A stretch of DNA of 64,000 nucleotides from Diphasiastrum complanatum (taxonomy: Eukaryota > Streptophyta > Lycopodiopsida > Lycopodiales > Lycopodiaceae): the NCBI GenBank assembly GCA_029204225.1, contig CM055102.1, forward strand, positions 41,049,631 to 41,113,630, read 5' to 3'. A program made the position numbers and the translations under genes. The notes beneath the pieces are model-generated. The model saw nothing but the letters and a program-made list of their open reading frames with translations, was not told the origin of the DNA and ran no database searches. Of the stretch, positions 22,492-32,995 are shown in pieces (positions within the stretch are counted from its first letter, which is position 1; every line of letters starts with the position of its first letter).

Positions 22492-23300
22492 GACTGTGAT
22501 TTTATGTGAGATTTAGCTTGATCATTTTTCACTTTCATGTATATATGTCCAACATCACCTTGTACATATTTTTAATGTTGATTTTGAAAAGTCAAAAGGG
22601 CTCCAACTTGAGTTCTAGTGAGATGGTGACATGTGTCACAAAATGTAAGGATTGGTTTTTTTGCTAGTATGCAACCAAATCCACATCTCAATGTCCAATA
22701 TGGCCCAATCAAAGTAAGTGGTGTAGATCACAAAGCCAATCAAATTAAGAGGTGCAAAATGGTTGGCCCAATCATGTTTGAAGGTGTAAATCACTTGGCC
22801 AGTCAAATTGTGAGGCTTAGGCTACTTGGTCCAATCATGGAGAGAGGTGGGAATTTAGAGGTCCAACCATTATGGGAGCTGGAATCCATGAGGTCCAATC
22901 AAAATTGAGCATTCCTCATGCTAGATCTCGAGCCACTACTATATGGGAGTGTGCTCTTCTTGTACATACAGTCTTTTTTAGAGTTAATGCAATTTTGGAC
23001 TTGTTTCTTTGTAACACATTCTCTCTCCAATCTAGGGCTAGTGGTCTTTCTCTCTCTATCCGAGAGAGAAGAGGCCTGGTTTTGTCTCTCATAGTGAATT
23101 TCACTTAGGTTTTTCATGTGAATGTGAAAAACTAGCTTGTCTTTGGATGATCATAACTTTTGATGTAGATGAGCTCTTGTCTTGATTCAAAGTGCATTAG
23201 ATAGGTCTTGGAAATCCGAGTTGATCTATCATAGATGGATCTTGTGCAAACTCACATTGTTGTAGATCGTTGTATGGTCCTCAAATTCCATTTTTTGACA
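22492..23300 (+). repeat. LTR of gypsy family B, copy 1
   Basis: It begins TGTGATTTTATG and shares TAGCTTGATCA near the start, and TTGTAGATC...ATGGTCCT near the end, with 49641-50315. It contains repeated CCAATCA words (22680-22905) and an inverted TCTCTCTCTATCC / GAGAGAGAAG pair near 23050-23070. The end is uncertain. Confidence 0.5.
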
Positions 23301-23944
23301 GTAGCTTAGTTCTCTTTAAATAAGCATAATCAGTGCAATATATAAGACTATCGTCCCCACAGAGATGAATAGTGTATCAATAATGGAGTTGATTAGCCTT
23401 TCTTATGTTTCAAGTGAAATAAGCCTGGTTATCCACGGATGTATGAGTGAAAAAGCTACTTTAATGTTAAAGTTCAAATTTACACATTGAAATAATACCG
23501 AGTCTCAAAGAACTCTTAGTGAAATAAACAAACTCCTTAGAAACAACAAATGCTCGAATGATTCAACATTTGATGTGCTTCCTATCAAAAACAAGTGTTC
23601 CAAGCTCATTAAAATCAATATGTATTTATTCAAGCTTAACATAATCACTTTTGAGGACAATGATTTGTGTAAACCTTCCTTTTAGTTATTTCCTTCAGTA
23701 CTAAAAAGTGCAATTTTTTTAATATCTCTACCATTTCACATATTTGATCCATTCCCAAAACATCCCATGTAGTTATGTCCTTGTCCATATTCTTGCAATC
23801 AATGGTCTCTAGTTTTGTGTGACTCTATTGGACTCCATTTGTAAATGCAAATGCATGCATGCACCAATTAGACGCATACTTTTTTTATTTATTTATGGAG
23901 AATCATGTTTCTTGCAAGCTCCTCTAATGCTATGGCACAAGCAT

Positions 23945-24275
23945 GACAAAATTGTTTGTTGTCAATTGGGTCAAAAATGCAATGCTCAAGAAACCTTCTT
24001 TGAGAATGTTTTCCATTGTTGTTGTGTTGTGTGTGGGTACCTACTAGCATAATCTTTTGTAGTGACATCCATGTACTCCTTTTCAAATCTTCAATACTTG
24101 ACAAATTTGTTGGTTGTCAATTGGCTAAAAAATGCAATACCTTCTTTAAGAATGTTTTCCATTGTTGTTTTGTTGTGTGTGGGTACTTACTAGCATAATC
24201 TTTTGTAGTGACATCCATGTACTCTTTTTCAAGTTTTCAATACTTGACAAAATTTCACAAAATGTCAATTCTTCT
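23945..24275. repeat. Tandem duplication, unit about 150 bp
   Basis: Two full units and a short third begin GACAAA at 23945, 24100 and 24246. Both full units carry GAATGTTTTCCATTGTTGTT, GTGTGTGGGTAC and GCATAATCTTTTGTAGTGAC. A small deletion differs between them. Confidence 0.85.
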
Positions 24276-24817
24276 CTTCACATTTGGTAATAAAAAAAAT
24301 GCAAATGTCTCGGAGTCACATGAATTGCAAATTGTGGGAACCCTTCATTCTATAAGGTTTATGTAACCTATGGAAAATCTTCACATCAAGGCTTCCCATA
24401 TTGGTAAATGTAGAAGTCGCCTTGTATTCTTGACATGACCAACCTCATTACGGGAATATGAATTCAAAGACACATAGATCTCTCATTCAAATTACTTTTG
24501 ACCTTGGACCTCTTATTCATCTTCATCAAAAAAAGCATTTCTAAACTTATTCCAAGGCCTTGAAAGTGATCATTCTGATTTCATGCATTTGCCTAGGTTT
24601 ACCAAGTAGTTTTCAATACTTCTTTCTACTTCTCTTTCAATGTTTCATAACTGGTCGTTATTGGTCGAAAGCTTTCTTCTATTGAGAAAGATGTTTCAAT
24701 GTAATTGGGCCCACCTCTAAAATAATAAAGCCTAGTGCAATTTTGACCATTGTTGCCAATTGCTCACCAATATTGGCCTCCATACTCCTCTCTACCCATC
24801 TTGATTGCGAGGGCCAC

Positions 24818-24985
24818 ATGAGGCCCTCTTAAGGGCTGCATGAGGAACTCTCAAGGAATGATAGGCCCTCTTCATAAAGAGGAGGCCCTACCTTCTAAAG
24901 AGGCCCTCCTTGAGTCTCTCTCAAACATGAGGTCATCTTGAGGAGGAAGTGGCATGAGGCAGCCCTCTTGAGTCCAAAGACGATG
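24818..24985. repeat. Cluster of AGGCCCTC words
   Basis: AGGCCCTC or its close relatives occur about six times within 170 bp, with GAGGGCC in opposite orientation. Possibly a decayed relative of the GC foldback family; unproven. Confidence 0.4.
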
Positions 24986-26042
24986 AAGAAGAATATGATT
25001 GTAGGAACTTTCAAAGCCTAGGCCCTAATCAATATTATGTCTATGTTTTGTGATTTTCATCTTCTTTAAGTAAGGAAATGTGTATAATTTTATTTTTTAA
25101 ATCTACCACACAATAGAGCTCTCTCTCAATGTATTTCTTTTGTGGCAATTATTGCAAGGCAGTTTCATTGCTCATTAATCTAGAGTCTCTCATGAAGCCC
25201 TCTTGCACAATAATACTTGACGACAACACATCTTTCTTGCATATTGACAAATCACCTACAATTTTTCCAAGAGCCATCATTTTTATTCTTGTTTATGATA
25301 CTTTAAGAAAGTAATGTCTTGTTGAGTCAAGTTCAAAAGTCCAATGAATATTGAACTTCCCATAGAACAACATTTTTTCTCTAAATAATTGGAAATAATT
25401 TCATATTTATAAATCATCATTTTCATGGTTAGTTGGCTAGTTGAGCAAGTCACTTCAAATCAACGAATATGCATATCCACTTCACACCTTCATTAATTTA
25501 AAGATTGAAATTTTTGTACAATATTATTTTGTGTATGAATGTGTTGGAATGGACCCTCATTAATCTATCTATGATAGTAGATCCTGCCACTAATGAATAT
25601 GAAAACATAGTAGCAATGGCAATTTGTGGTGCTTGGGACTCCATCTTGGCAATAGAAACGATTTAAGTTAGGCTTGGCAATGCTAGAACAACAGAACGAT
25701 CACGATAATGGAACCAAAAAGTTCTTAGGGAATAGAGGTAAGTACTCTGACCAAAGGGACTTGAACGAAGAATCAAGAAACAACTCAACTCATAAATTCA
25801 CTGAATAACTTGGTGCAGGAAACTCATACAAAAAGCTAAAGCAACAACGCTTAATTTGCACCACACTACCGGTGACTTTGATTAGAAAAGGACTTTTTCC
25901 ATCACAAAACAAATGAAATTCACCAAAGGTGAGCAAATGAAAACACACACTAGAAGATTGATATAACCGTAAGGTCAAAGGGGTACAAAGATTGAACCAA
26001 CTTGTGATATGGACCATCAATAAATAAGAAAGATAATCTCAA

Positions 26043-26205
26043 AAGGTAGATAGCTTGATTGATAAAGCCAAACAATAGCTGAATGAATGAATTTCCAGGC
26101 ACACTCATTTTCCCTTAATATCTAGGTTGACTGATACAGTCAAACAATAGCTGAATGAATGCATTTCAAAGCACACTTATTTTCCCCTAGTATCTTGGTC
26201 TGCTT
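26043..26205. repeat. Direct duplication, unit about 80 bp
   Basis: The CAAACAATAGCTGAATGAAT block and CACACTCATTTTCCC / CACACTTATTTTCCC occur twice. Confidence 0.8.
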
Positions 26206-26544
26206 TCCAACACATATCATTTGTTGAGAGCAATTACTCTTTTTCATTCACAAGGTGTCATCGATCTAAACATAACTAGTGTTTCTCAAACTCAACTTTC
26301 AATTCCTAATAACAAACTTAACTATACATTCCATTCCCATTGATAAGAATGGTGGGACTTTGTCCCACCAATACCCACAAAATACTACACTGGATTGATG
26401 ACCGTTTGGCAACCTCCAGTGCCTAACAGCCTCTGACAACTTCATGGCACAAGTGTTTTATAATTCTGTATCACATACGCTTAAATGAGCTTCAAGGTCA
26501 GCAAAATGAATTGCAGCAAAGCTATGGGATCTCAAACATCAGGC

Positions 26545-26815
26545 AGATATATAAGACAACTTTTTAACTTCCATGTGCTTGGATAACTCAGCTCTAGGCT
26601 GAAAATGAAGCAGTCCATGAGATGGTGAATATGATTACATTTTTCTGTTGATGGTACTTGTGAGGAAAGTCCAATGTTGCCTGCATCTAAATGAGACAGC
26701 TTTTAGCTGTCATGTGCTTGGTGAACTCTCCTTCTCTAGGCTGAAAATGAAGTAGTCCATGTGAGAAGGTCAATATGATTAAATTTTTCTATTGATAATA
26801 CTTGTAAGAAGAGGG
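26545..26815. repeat. Direct duplication, unit about 145 bp
   Basis: CATGTGCTTGG, CTCTAGGCTGAAAATGAAG, AGTCCATG and AATATGATTA occur in the same order twice. Confidence 0.8.
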
Positions 26816-26887
26816 CACTCTACAGTCTACTGGCCGAGCATGCGAGGCCAATGCAGCCTTTTAGAGGAATTTTCAATCCTGAGAACA

Positions 26888-27060
26888 GCTACAAAGAATT
26901 CTTACTCTCAACACTCTGTTATGCCTCCCATCTTCTCAAAACTGGTGACCGCGTAATGAATAGGGACCTGTTCAGCTACAAATAATTCTTATTCTTACCA
27001 TTCAATACACACTTCATCTTTCCAGAATTGGTCACCGTACATTCGATACGAATTCTGCTT
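26888..27060. repeat. Direct duplication overlapping the hydroxylase stop codon
   Basis: CAGCTACAAAGAATTCTTACT...CTGGTGACCGCGTA is followed by CAGCTACAAATAATTCTTATT...TTGGTCACCGTACA. The second copy contains the stop codon (27032-27034) and last codons of the carotene hydroxylase. Confidence 0.7.
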
Positions 27061-28798
27061 TACTCCTCGCCTTCAATACCTTCTCAAGCTGCTCTAGACC
27101 TCCAACTTTTTCCAATTCCTGCCTCGACCAGGTTACTTGCTATTACACACTTGAGGAACTCGCAATACTCAAAATAGCTTTACAACACAACACAATAATG
27201 CACTTCTGTCTTATGGGGAATAGCGTACCTTCGGCCCAAGAAAAAGGCCATAGGGAACACCATTAAATAGGTCGGCATGATGCAACTGCAAAATTGGACG
27301 CCAATGGTTCAATAACATCAAAACACGCTTCAATCTTCTTCAGCAATATGTTTCAATATCTTTATTCGAGAGCTTAGCATGCTCAATTCAGGTTGCCAAA
27401 GTGTCTGACAACTAACCTGGTGAGCTGCAGCCACTTTCTGAAAATAAGGTACGTCAGCTATGGGTCCTACAGGGAAGCGTCGGTGCACGAGGCCATCGTG
27501 CACAAACATGTAAGCTATTCCAAAAGTCGTGATTCCTAAGCCCTGCACCAAGACTAACATTCTCAGCACATCACTCACCTGAAAAAGTTGTGCCACTGAA
27601 AGCATTTTTCTGAAATATGACACGGCAAGGGTCAATCTAGCTAAGATCGTCCAAAAGAAGATGACTTACAGCTCCAAAGCAAAGGCCTGCCAATAGTCCT
27701 GTATTCAGGAATCCATATGCCATTAAAACGATTGCTGGGATAGCGTTAATGATTGCAAAGACATCATTGAGCTCAAATGGGCCTTCTCTTGGGCGATGGT
27801 GAGACTGAAAACCAGTAGGAATATGAGATCTTAGTTATGAATCGGGCTAGCTCAATCCAGAAATCCTTCTTGTTGAACTGAAATTCAATTCAAATTTTCC
27901 CATTAATTTCAAGATACAAAACTATAATCTAATAGGGAAACAAAAATAAGGTATTTATTTCACTTACTTCATGCATGTTCCATAAGGAAGAGTGCCAAAG
28001 TGCGTGATGAGCCCAACGAGCCCAAAATTCCATTCCAACCTGTTCCAAAAGAAAAATTTAGGAAGCGAATTCGATTAGCTATGTCCAGGCTGGTTACACT
28101 CTCCACATTTACGAGTTTTAATGTAGGCAAGAGTTCTTACCGCAGCACCTACTGCAAGCGAGAATGTGCCAAACATTTCTAATATTGAAGGTTCTCCCAT
28201 TCCCTGCATACAGCAGTAATATCGTCATTTTATCTCCACAGAAAGTTCATAAACTTAAAATACAGTGTCTGTTAGATGGCATTAAGTCATTGCAAACTAT
28301 GAATGCAAGCTGGTCCGATCTAAAACTTCTAACTCAAGGACATGTCTAGAACAAGCAGAAATTAGCGCATGCCTGCATATTCCAGACAAAGCGATAGTAA
28401 ACCGAACCAGCTGCAAGCGATGTGATTAAAGTACTTGAAGCTACTGCTGCAAATAAGTAAGTCAGCCGCTCTCCTCGCCTTCGTCTTAAACTCTCTAATC
28501 TTCTCGTTTCTGCCTCCGCTTGATCATCCGAAGAAGCTTCTGCGACTAACTGAGAGAATTCTTTGTCTTTCGTTTTGGTTGTATCTAATTGCTTCCCACT
28601 TGAATGCAGTCGAGTCCCTAATCTTTTGTGTTTCACAGTACTGCTTCCATGAGACAGACGAGGACGAAATACGTCACAGTAATTGGGGTTTTTAAAAAGA
28701 ACAGGGGGTTTCATAGAAAAATTGGCAACACAACAGGTTGAAGAAAATGCAGGAAAATATCCTATACACAACCTGCAGAGAGCAGGATTGGATGCCAT
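27032..28798 (-). CDS. BCH: Beta-carotene 3-hydroxylase (non-heme di-iron), chloroplast
   Basis: Seven exons: 28798-28373, 28203-28141, 28039-27968, 27804-27670, 27542-27417, 27285-27229 and 27118-27032, giving 321 residues. The enzyme hydroxylates beta rings of beta-carotene to zeaxanthin in plastid membranes. All four histidine clusters are present: H174-x4-H179, H186-x2-HH190, H247-x4-H252 and H273-x2-HH277. Signatures include MEFWARWAHHALWHSSLW, REGPFELNDVF and VPYGLFLGPK. Hydrophobic segments lie around residues 113-138, 150-170, 200-220 and 225-247. The first about 60 residues are Ser/basic-rich, fitting a transit peptide. The start is the second Met of a longer frame (context AAGAATGGC); an upstream Met at 28912 would add 38 residues. 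Introns 2-6 are GT-AG; intron 1 appears GC-AG. The tail after ELEKVGGLEQLEK diverges from typical family members. The frame is intact. Confidence 0.93.
28205..28372 (-). other. GC-AG intron 1 of the hydroxylase gene
   Basis: The last exon-1 codons encode WNMQ and the intron then begins GCATGC on the minus strand. No GT lies at the family-conserved junction. The acceptor is TATGCAG before GGAATGGGAGAACC (GMGEP) at 28203. Exon phase 0 on both sides supports the call. Confidence 0.7.
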
Positions 28799-29656
28799 TC
28801 TTAGCAAGTAAGCATCAGCAAACCTAACTATATCTGAAAGTGTCACTATTGACCGAGATCTCAAAGAGAAAAAGAATGAACTGTTACAAAGAACGCGCAG
28901 CTCCACCACCACAACTTAAGGTCATTCTGATAGCGGTCATACTCTGAAATGTATCAAAGAGAACTTATCACTAAGGCGGAAAGCTTCTTTTTCTAAAAGG
29001 TCGAAGTCTCAAAAAAACCATTCATTCTCAGACATGCCACCATGGTCATCTGGCATGTTCCTCAGCTGTCACAAATGAGCTTATAACTCGCAAGCAGGGG
29101 AACCGAGACAAAATCTCTTAAGATATCAAAACTTGAAAGCCATGCCCGCTTGAAGAATATGACTTTTCACTTAGAAGCTCCAGGATATCACTACAGTCAC
29201 GATGCTATGTTACAGTGAATGTAGTCCACTCATATCCACATACAGCTCAAATAGCTGGCAATAAGCCTCATTACAGGCACAATGTCATTCTGATGGAGGT
29301 AATCCAATCACACTCACACACAGAAAACAAAAGCAGCAATAAAGAATCCCTACAGGCACAATGCCAATCATCAGCAAACAAAACCAGCAACAAAGCCGAG
29401 CCGCGCCTCAAATGCCGCGCCTCAAATTATTGAACGCTAGCAAACGAAACAAATCAGGGAAAAAAAATCCCAACAGACCGAGAACGAACAAAGGCAGAAG
29501 CGAGCAGCAGCGGAGGGAGAACGTGCAGGAAGACGTTCATAGCAGTGGCAAATATCAAGCGCGACCTCCATGAGAAGGCAGAAGAGGATGGAAGAACAGC
29601 TTAAGCATTAACGCCATAGCCAATTCATTCATTATCAACAGAGCTGTTTATATATG
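28799..29656 (-). promoter_or_regulatory. Probable hydroxylase 5' leader and TATA box
   Basis: A minus-strand TATATAAAC-type box lies at 29647-29656. Below it is a pyrimidine-rich leader with a possible 20-codon upstream ORF (ATG at 29616, stop at 29554). The leader would be about 800 nt and may be spliced. It is the best TATA candidate in the region but unproven. Imperfect 85-90 bp direct repeats lie at 29195-29380. Confidence 0.35.
29195..29380. repeat. Imperfect direct repeat, unit about 88 bp
   Basis: CACTCATATCCACATACAG...TTACAGGCACAATGTCA and CACTCACACACAGAAAAC...CTACAGGCACAATGCCA occur in succession. Confidence 0.6.
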
Positions 29657-29775
29657 TATATCTCTTTCTCTTCCTGGCCCTTTTTGCTTCGAATGTCGTG
29701 TGGACATGGATCGTCATCTCTGACACAACTCAATTTTGGCCAATTCTCAAACACCCCAAACCACATCCAAAACAA

Positions 29776-29801
29776 CCCCCCCCCCCCCCCCCCCCCCCCC
29801 C
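29776..29801. repeat. Poly(C)26 tract
   Basis: Uninterrupted C run, about 120 bp upstream of the candidate TATA of the hydroxylase gene (minus strand therefore poly-G). Confidence 0.95.
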
Positions 29802-29989
29802 TTCCTCCTCACTTACTAGCACCAATGAGATTATGCCGCACACCACACACACTGCAATGTTCGCCTTGTGTCACAAGATTTTAATCTATGAAAGATCCTT
29901 TAGCTTAGTAACATGCATCCATCACGTTAAGTCCTCACCCCCACCAGTGCAGGCATTACCCGCTTCCGTGCCATTAAGTGACTTCCTCT

Positions 29990-30011
29990 CCCCCCCCCCC
30001 CCCCCCCCCCC
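29990..30011. repeat. Poly(C)22 tract
   Basis: Uninterrupted C run at the left edge of a GC-rich island. Confidence 0.95.
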
Positions 30012-30421
30012 GAGTTGGGGCGTAAACACACGGGCCGCACGAGCGAAGCCTTTGGCCCTGGTGGCCCCGTTGCCTAACGCATAGACACGCCCAATTTTCT
30101 CGGGCGGCGCCAGGCTGCGGTCCCGGGCACCTCAACAGTGGCGCCGAGCAGCCAGGGCGTTGGGCAGGGCGCAGGCAAGCTGTCGGGCAGCTGCAGGTGG
30201 CGCCGGGCACCCAGGCACACATACATGTAGGTAATTGGGTGAGTTTTTGTATATACTCCCTCCCGGAGTGGCGCCATAAATGCTTATGGGATAAAAATTG
30301 GCTGCCTGGACACGTGGCGTCCGGGCAGCCAATTTCTAGAAAAAAAACAAAACATGCGGTTAGGAGCGCACTGGGGCCAAACGGCCATTGTGCCTCAGAG
30401 ATGCGAGGCTCCCCTTCCCTT
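30012..30421. repeat. GC-rich island with GGCGCC words and a 41-bp hairpin
   Basis: Strongly GC-rich block between two poly-C runs. GGCGCC occurs four times. The segment 30295-30335 folds back: AAATTGGCTGCCTGGACACG against the reverse complement of TGGCGTCCGGGCAGCCAATTT. Open frames on both strands have no recognisable domain. It is probably related to the GC hairpin elements further right. Confidence 0.55.
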
Positions 30422-30434
30422 CCCCCCCCCCCCC
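30422..30434. repeat. Poly(C)13 tract
   Basis: C run at the right edge of the GC island, followed by more C-rich and T7 sequence. Confidence 0.9.
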
Positions 30435-30926
30435 ACCTCCCCCGCCCTTTTTTTGGGCTTCTATTTGTGTCTCTTGTGTGCATTGTACACACTAACTTGT
30501 TCCACTTAATGAGGTATACTTTTCAAAGATATTTTTAAATACTTAGTCTCACCACTGTTCTTAAATATCATCACTCTCATGGATAAACCTTTTTATTTAA
30601 CTCGAATGAAACCATTGACTCTGAGTATGTGACAATGTTTTAAGCTGATCTCCTTGTCAATAATGAATGACGACAATGATCTTAATACACTATATTTTTT
30701 GACATTTATTTACTAAGTATAACCTCCTTGATGAATAGGGGGGTGTTAGCTTTGGGTACTAGCCAACCTTATAATTGCACTTGTCAACAACCATTCGTTT
30801 AAGAAAAAATATATTCGGAGGTAGAGTTATAGGAGTGATGTCCAAATTGAAAATTGTACATTATAAAAGACTTATGTTTTGCCTACCCAACACCAGTCAC
30901 AACTCACAATCAGCACCCAAATTTGG

Positions 30927-30928
<2 letters not shown>

Positions 30929-30967
<39 letters not shown>
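30929..30967. repeat. (AT)n microsatellite
   Basis: About 39 bp AT repeat; the paralogous site near 32665 has only TATATATGCATA. Confidence 0.95.
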
Positions 30968-30972
<5 letters not shown>

Positions 30973-31092
30973 TTGCTTGTCAATGACAATTTGAAGTATA
31001 AAATAAGCATGTAGTTTGGACTTTTGAAATGTACTATAATGAAAGCTCTACAACGATTGAGTGATGTAAGAATTGCTTGAATGAGTTCATGG

Positions 31093-31435
31093 GGGAGGGA
31101 AGGGCCGGCTCCGAGGCCCTTCTGCCTGGGAAGGTGATGCGCCCGAGGGCGGAGGCTCGAGGGCACAGCATCCTTCCCCGGGCGGAAGGGCCGAGGAGCC
31201 GGCACTTCCACCACGTGAATTCATTTTTCACATTTTTTTTTCGATTTTTTAGGTAAAGTTTTTTTTACATGCACCTTCGGGGCGGAAAGTGCGTGTAGAA
31301 AAAAGTGAATTTTTTTACGTGCACCTTCCGGACGTCGGAAGGTGCCTGTAAAAAAAATTTGTCATAAAAAAATTTGCTCTTCATTCTGTGAGGCACCACC
31401 ATTTCCTTTGTAAAAAAAGAAAAATGATTTTACGA
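31093..31435. mobile_element. GC-rich foldback insertion, copy 2 (empty site known)
   Basis: Present in duplicate A, absent from B, where GAGTTCATGG joins AGGGGCATG at 32798. It contains three hairpins in series: 31104-31206 (arms GGCCGGCTCCGAGGCCCTTC and GAAGGGCCGAGGAGCCGGC), 31259-31305 (TTTTTACATGCACCTTC / GGAAAGTGCGTGTAGAAAAA) and 31310-31357 (TTTTTTTACGTGCACCTTCC / GGAAGGTGCCTGTAAAAAAA). The core CGAGGCCCTTCTGCCTGGGA (31112-31131) matches copies 1 and 3. There is no ORF of note and no clear target duplication. The superfamily is unknown. Confidence 0.7.
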
Positions 31436-31863
31436 AGGGGCATGATCTTATCACGATTGTTGTTTTGTCAATGTCTTTGGAATCTTGAGCCCTTTCTACA
31501 GCTTATTAATTTTCCCACAAAGTGATAAGATATTGTGACGATTCCTCAAAGTTACGTATTTGACCTTTGTGAGTTTGAGCATGAAAATGGCCTCTCTTTC
31601 TTAAATCTTTTTAAATTTCTTAAAAAAATAATCACTTTACAACAACGTAATGGATACTTTGTGATTATTCTGCCTGGTTTTTTAACATATTAAAAAGCAA
31701 AATGTGTCACTACTCCCTTCAAAAGTTTTGTGATGCGCTTTCCAGCCTGCACGTCAAGCAGGCGTCAAGATGCCACATGGCAGTTTTTGATTGTCAAAAA
31801 AGTCAAAGTGCTCGTTATGCTTCATAATTTGCATGTGGAAAAAGTCAAAGTATCCATTACGCA

Positions 31864-31999
31864 ATGGAAGGTGCCGGACAGAGAATATTATGCCCGGTTC
31901 GACTTTCCAAAAAAATTTAGGCTCGGCCCCTTCGAGCCTCGCCTAAAAAATTCTGGAAATCCTTGTCGGGCAGAATGTCCTCTGCCTTACACCTTCCAT
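31864..31999. repeat. 136-bp near-complete hairpin element
   Basis: The left arm starts ATGGAAGGTGCCGGACAGAG and the right arm ends CTCTGCCTTACACCTTCCAT. Pairing continues inward through TGCCCG/CGGGCA, CTTTCC/GGAAAT, TTTAGGC/GCCTAAA and GGCTCG/CGAGCC. The loop is a few bases. It shares GGAAGGTGC with the hairpins at 31.3 kb. It could be a foldback MITE or a hairpin-RNA source. Confidence 0.75.
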
Positions 32000-32127
32000 A
32001 GTACTAAATGCTTATCCATGTTTGAGGGTACATGTGCTCACATGAAACTCCTATTTCGTAATTCTATTTGAATTTCAAATCTCTTTTACTTCATTTTTCA
32101 CTTATTGAATGATTATTTGCCTTTGAG

Positions 32128-32130
<3 letters not shown>

Positions 32131-32160
<30 letters not shown>
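32131..32160. repeat. (GT)15 microsatellite
   Basis: 30 bp of GT. Confidence 0.95.
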
Positions 32161-32161
<1 letters not shown>

Positions 32162-32524
32162 GATCTTTGGGACCACCTTGCACATGAAGGGCATTTATTG
32201 TACATAAGTTGGTGCTAGTACGAAGTAATTACATATCTATGTCATTCTAAAGGCAAAGTTTATGGGTATCATTTTAAAAGGCAAGACAAGTCAAAACTTC
32301 CCAAGCAAGTCTTTCTATTTCTATCTAGACATGGAGTTCTTTTCTATGAAGTTATATTCCACCACTTGATGGAACCAAAGAACAAACAATATCAAAAGGG
32401 ATTGTCACAAAACAAAGAAATGTGTCATTTGGTAGCACAAGAGCATGTTCTTGTTGTTCTTGGAAAAGAAATCTCGGGTAGTTCTACTATTGAGTGTTTT
32501 TATGTGGCTACGTTATAGTTGTAG

Positions 32525-32995
32525 TTGTCAACAACAACCACTTTTCGAAGAAAACTATACTCGTAGGCAAGGTTAGAGTGATACCCAAATTGAAGATTGT
32601 TGATTATAACAAAACTTATGTTTTGCCGACCCAACACTAGTTACAATGAGCACCCAAATACGATCATATATATGCATATTGCTTGTTAATGACAATTTGA
32701 AGTATAAAATAAGCACGTAGTATGGAATTTTTAAATGTAATATAAATAAATGTCTACAACAATTGAGTGATGTAAGAATTGCTTCAATGAGTTCATGGAG
32801 GGGCATGTTATAGTTGTTGTTTTGTCATCGTGTTTGAAACCTTGAGCCCTTTTTAGACCTTATTGATTTCCCCACAAAGTGATATAACATTATGACAATT
32901 GCTCAAAGCTACATGTTTGACCTTTGTGAGTTTGAGCATGGAAATGCCCTCTTTCTTAAATCTTTTCAAATTCTAAAAAAACAAGAATGTTGTGG
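32525..32995. repeat. Segmental duplicate, copy B (empty site)
   Basis: Counterpart of 30780-31650 without the GC foldback insertion; see copy A. Confidence 0.85.

Larger units (their letters stand above)
23301..27031. other. Repeat-rich flank 3' of the hydroxylase gene
   Basis: No protein domain recognised. It holds the local duplications listed separately and the presumed 3' UTR of the hydroxylase at its upper end. Minus-strand 25790-26020 is open but unrecognised. Confidence 0.4.
30780..31650. repeat. Segmental duplicate, copy A (interrupted)
   Basis: Parallel to 32525-32995: TGTCAACAACCA, TATGTTTTGCC, AATGACAATTTGAAGTATAA, GAGTGATGTAAGAATTGCTT, then after an interruption TTGTTGTTTTGTCA and TTTGACCTTTGTGAGTTTGA. 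Copy A carries an extra block at about 31093-31435 and a longer AT repeat. Confidence 0.85.

Noticed and set aside
28799-28912. Upstream Met at 28912 as the start of the hydroxylase
   Set aside because: The extra 38 residues are hydrophobic/basic and unlike known transit peptides, and the Met at 28798 has a better context; not excluded entirely.
29654-30084. Proline-rich frames across the poly-C runs
   Set aside because: Product of homopolymers (CCC codons); no support outside them.
29974-30538. Overlapping 65-172 codon frames in the GC island
   Set aside because: Open on both strands because of GC content; no recognisable domain, and the DNA looks like structured repeat.
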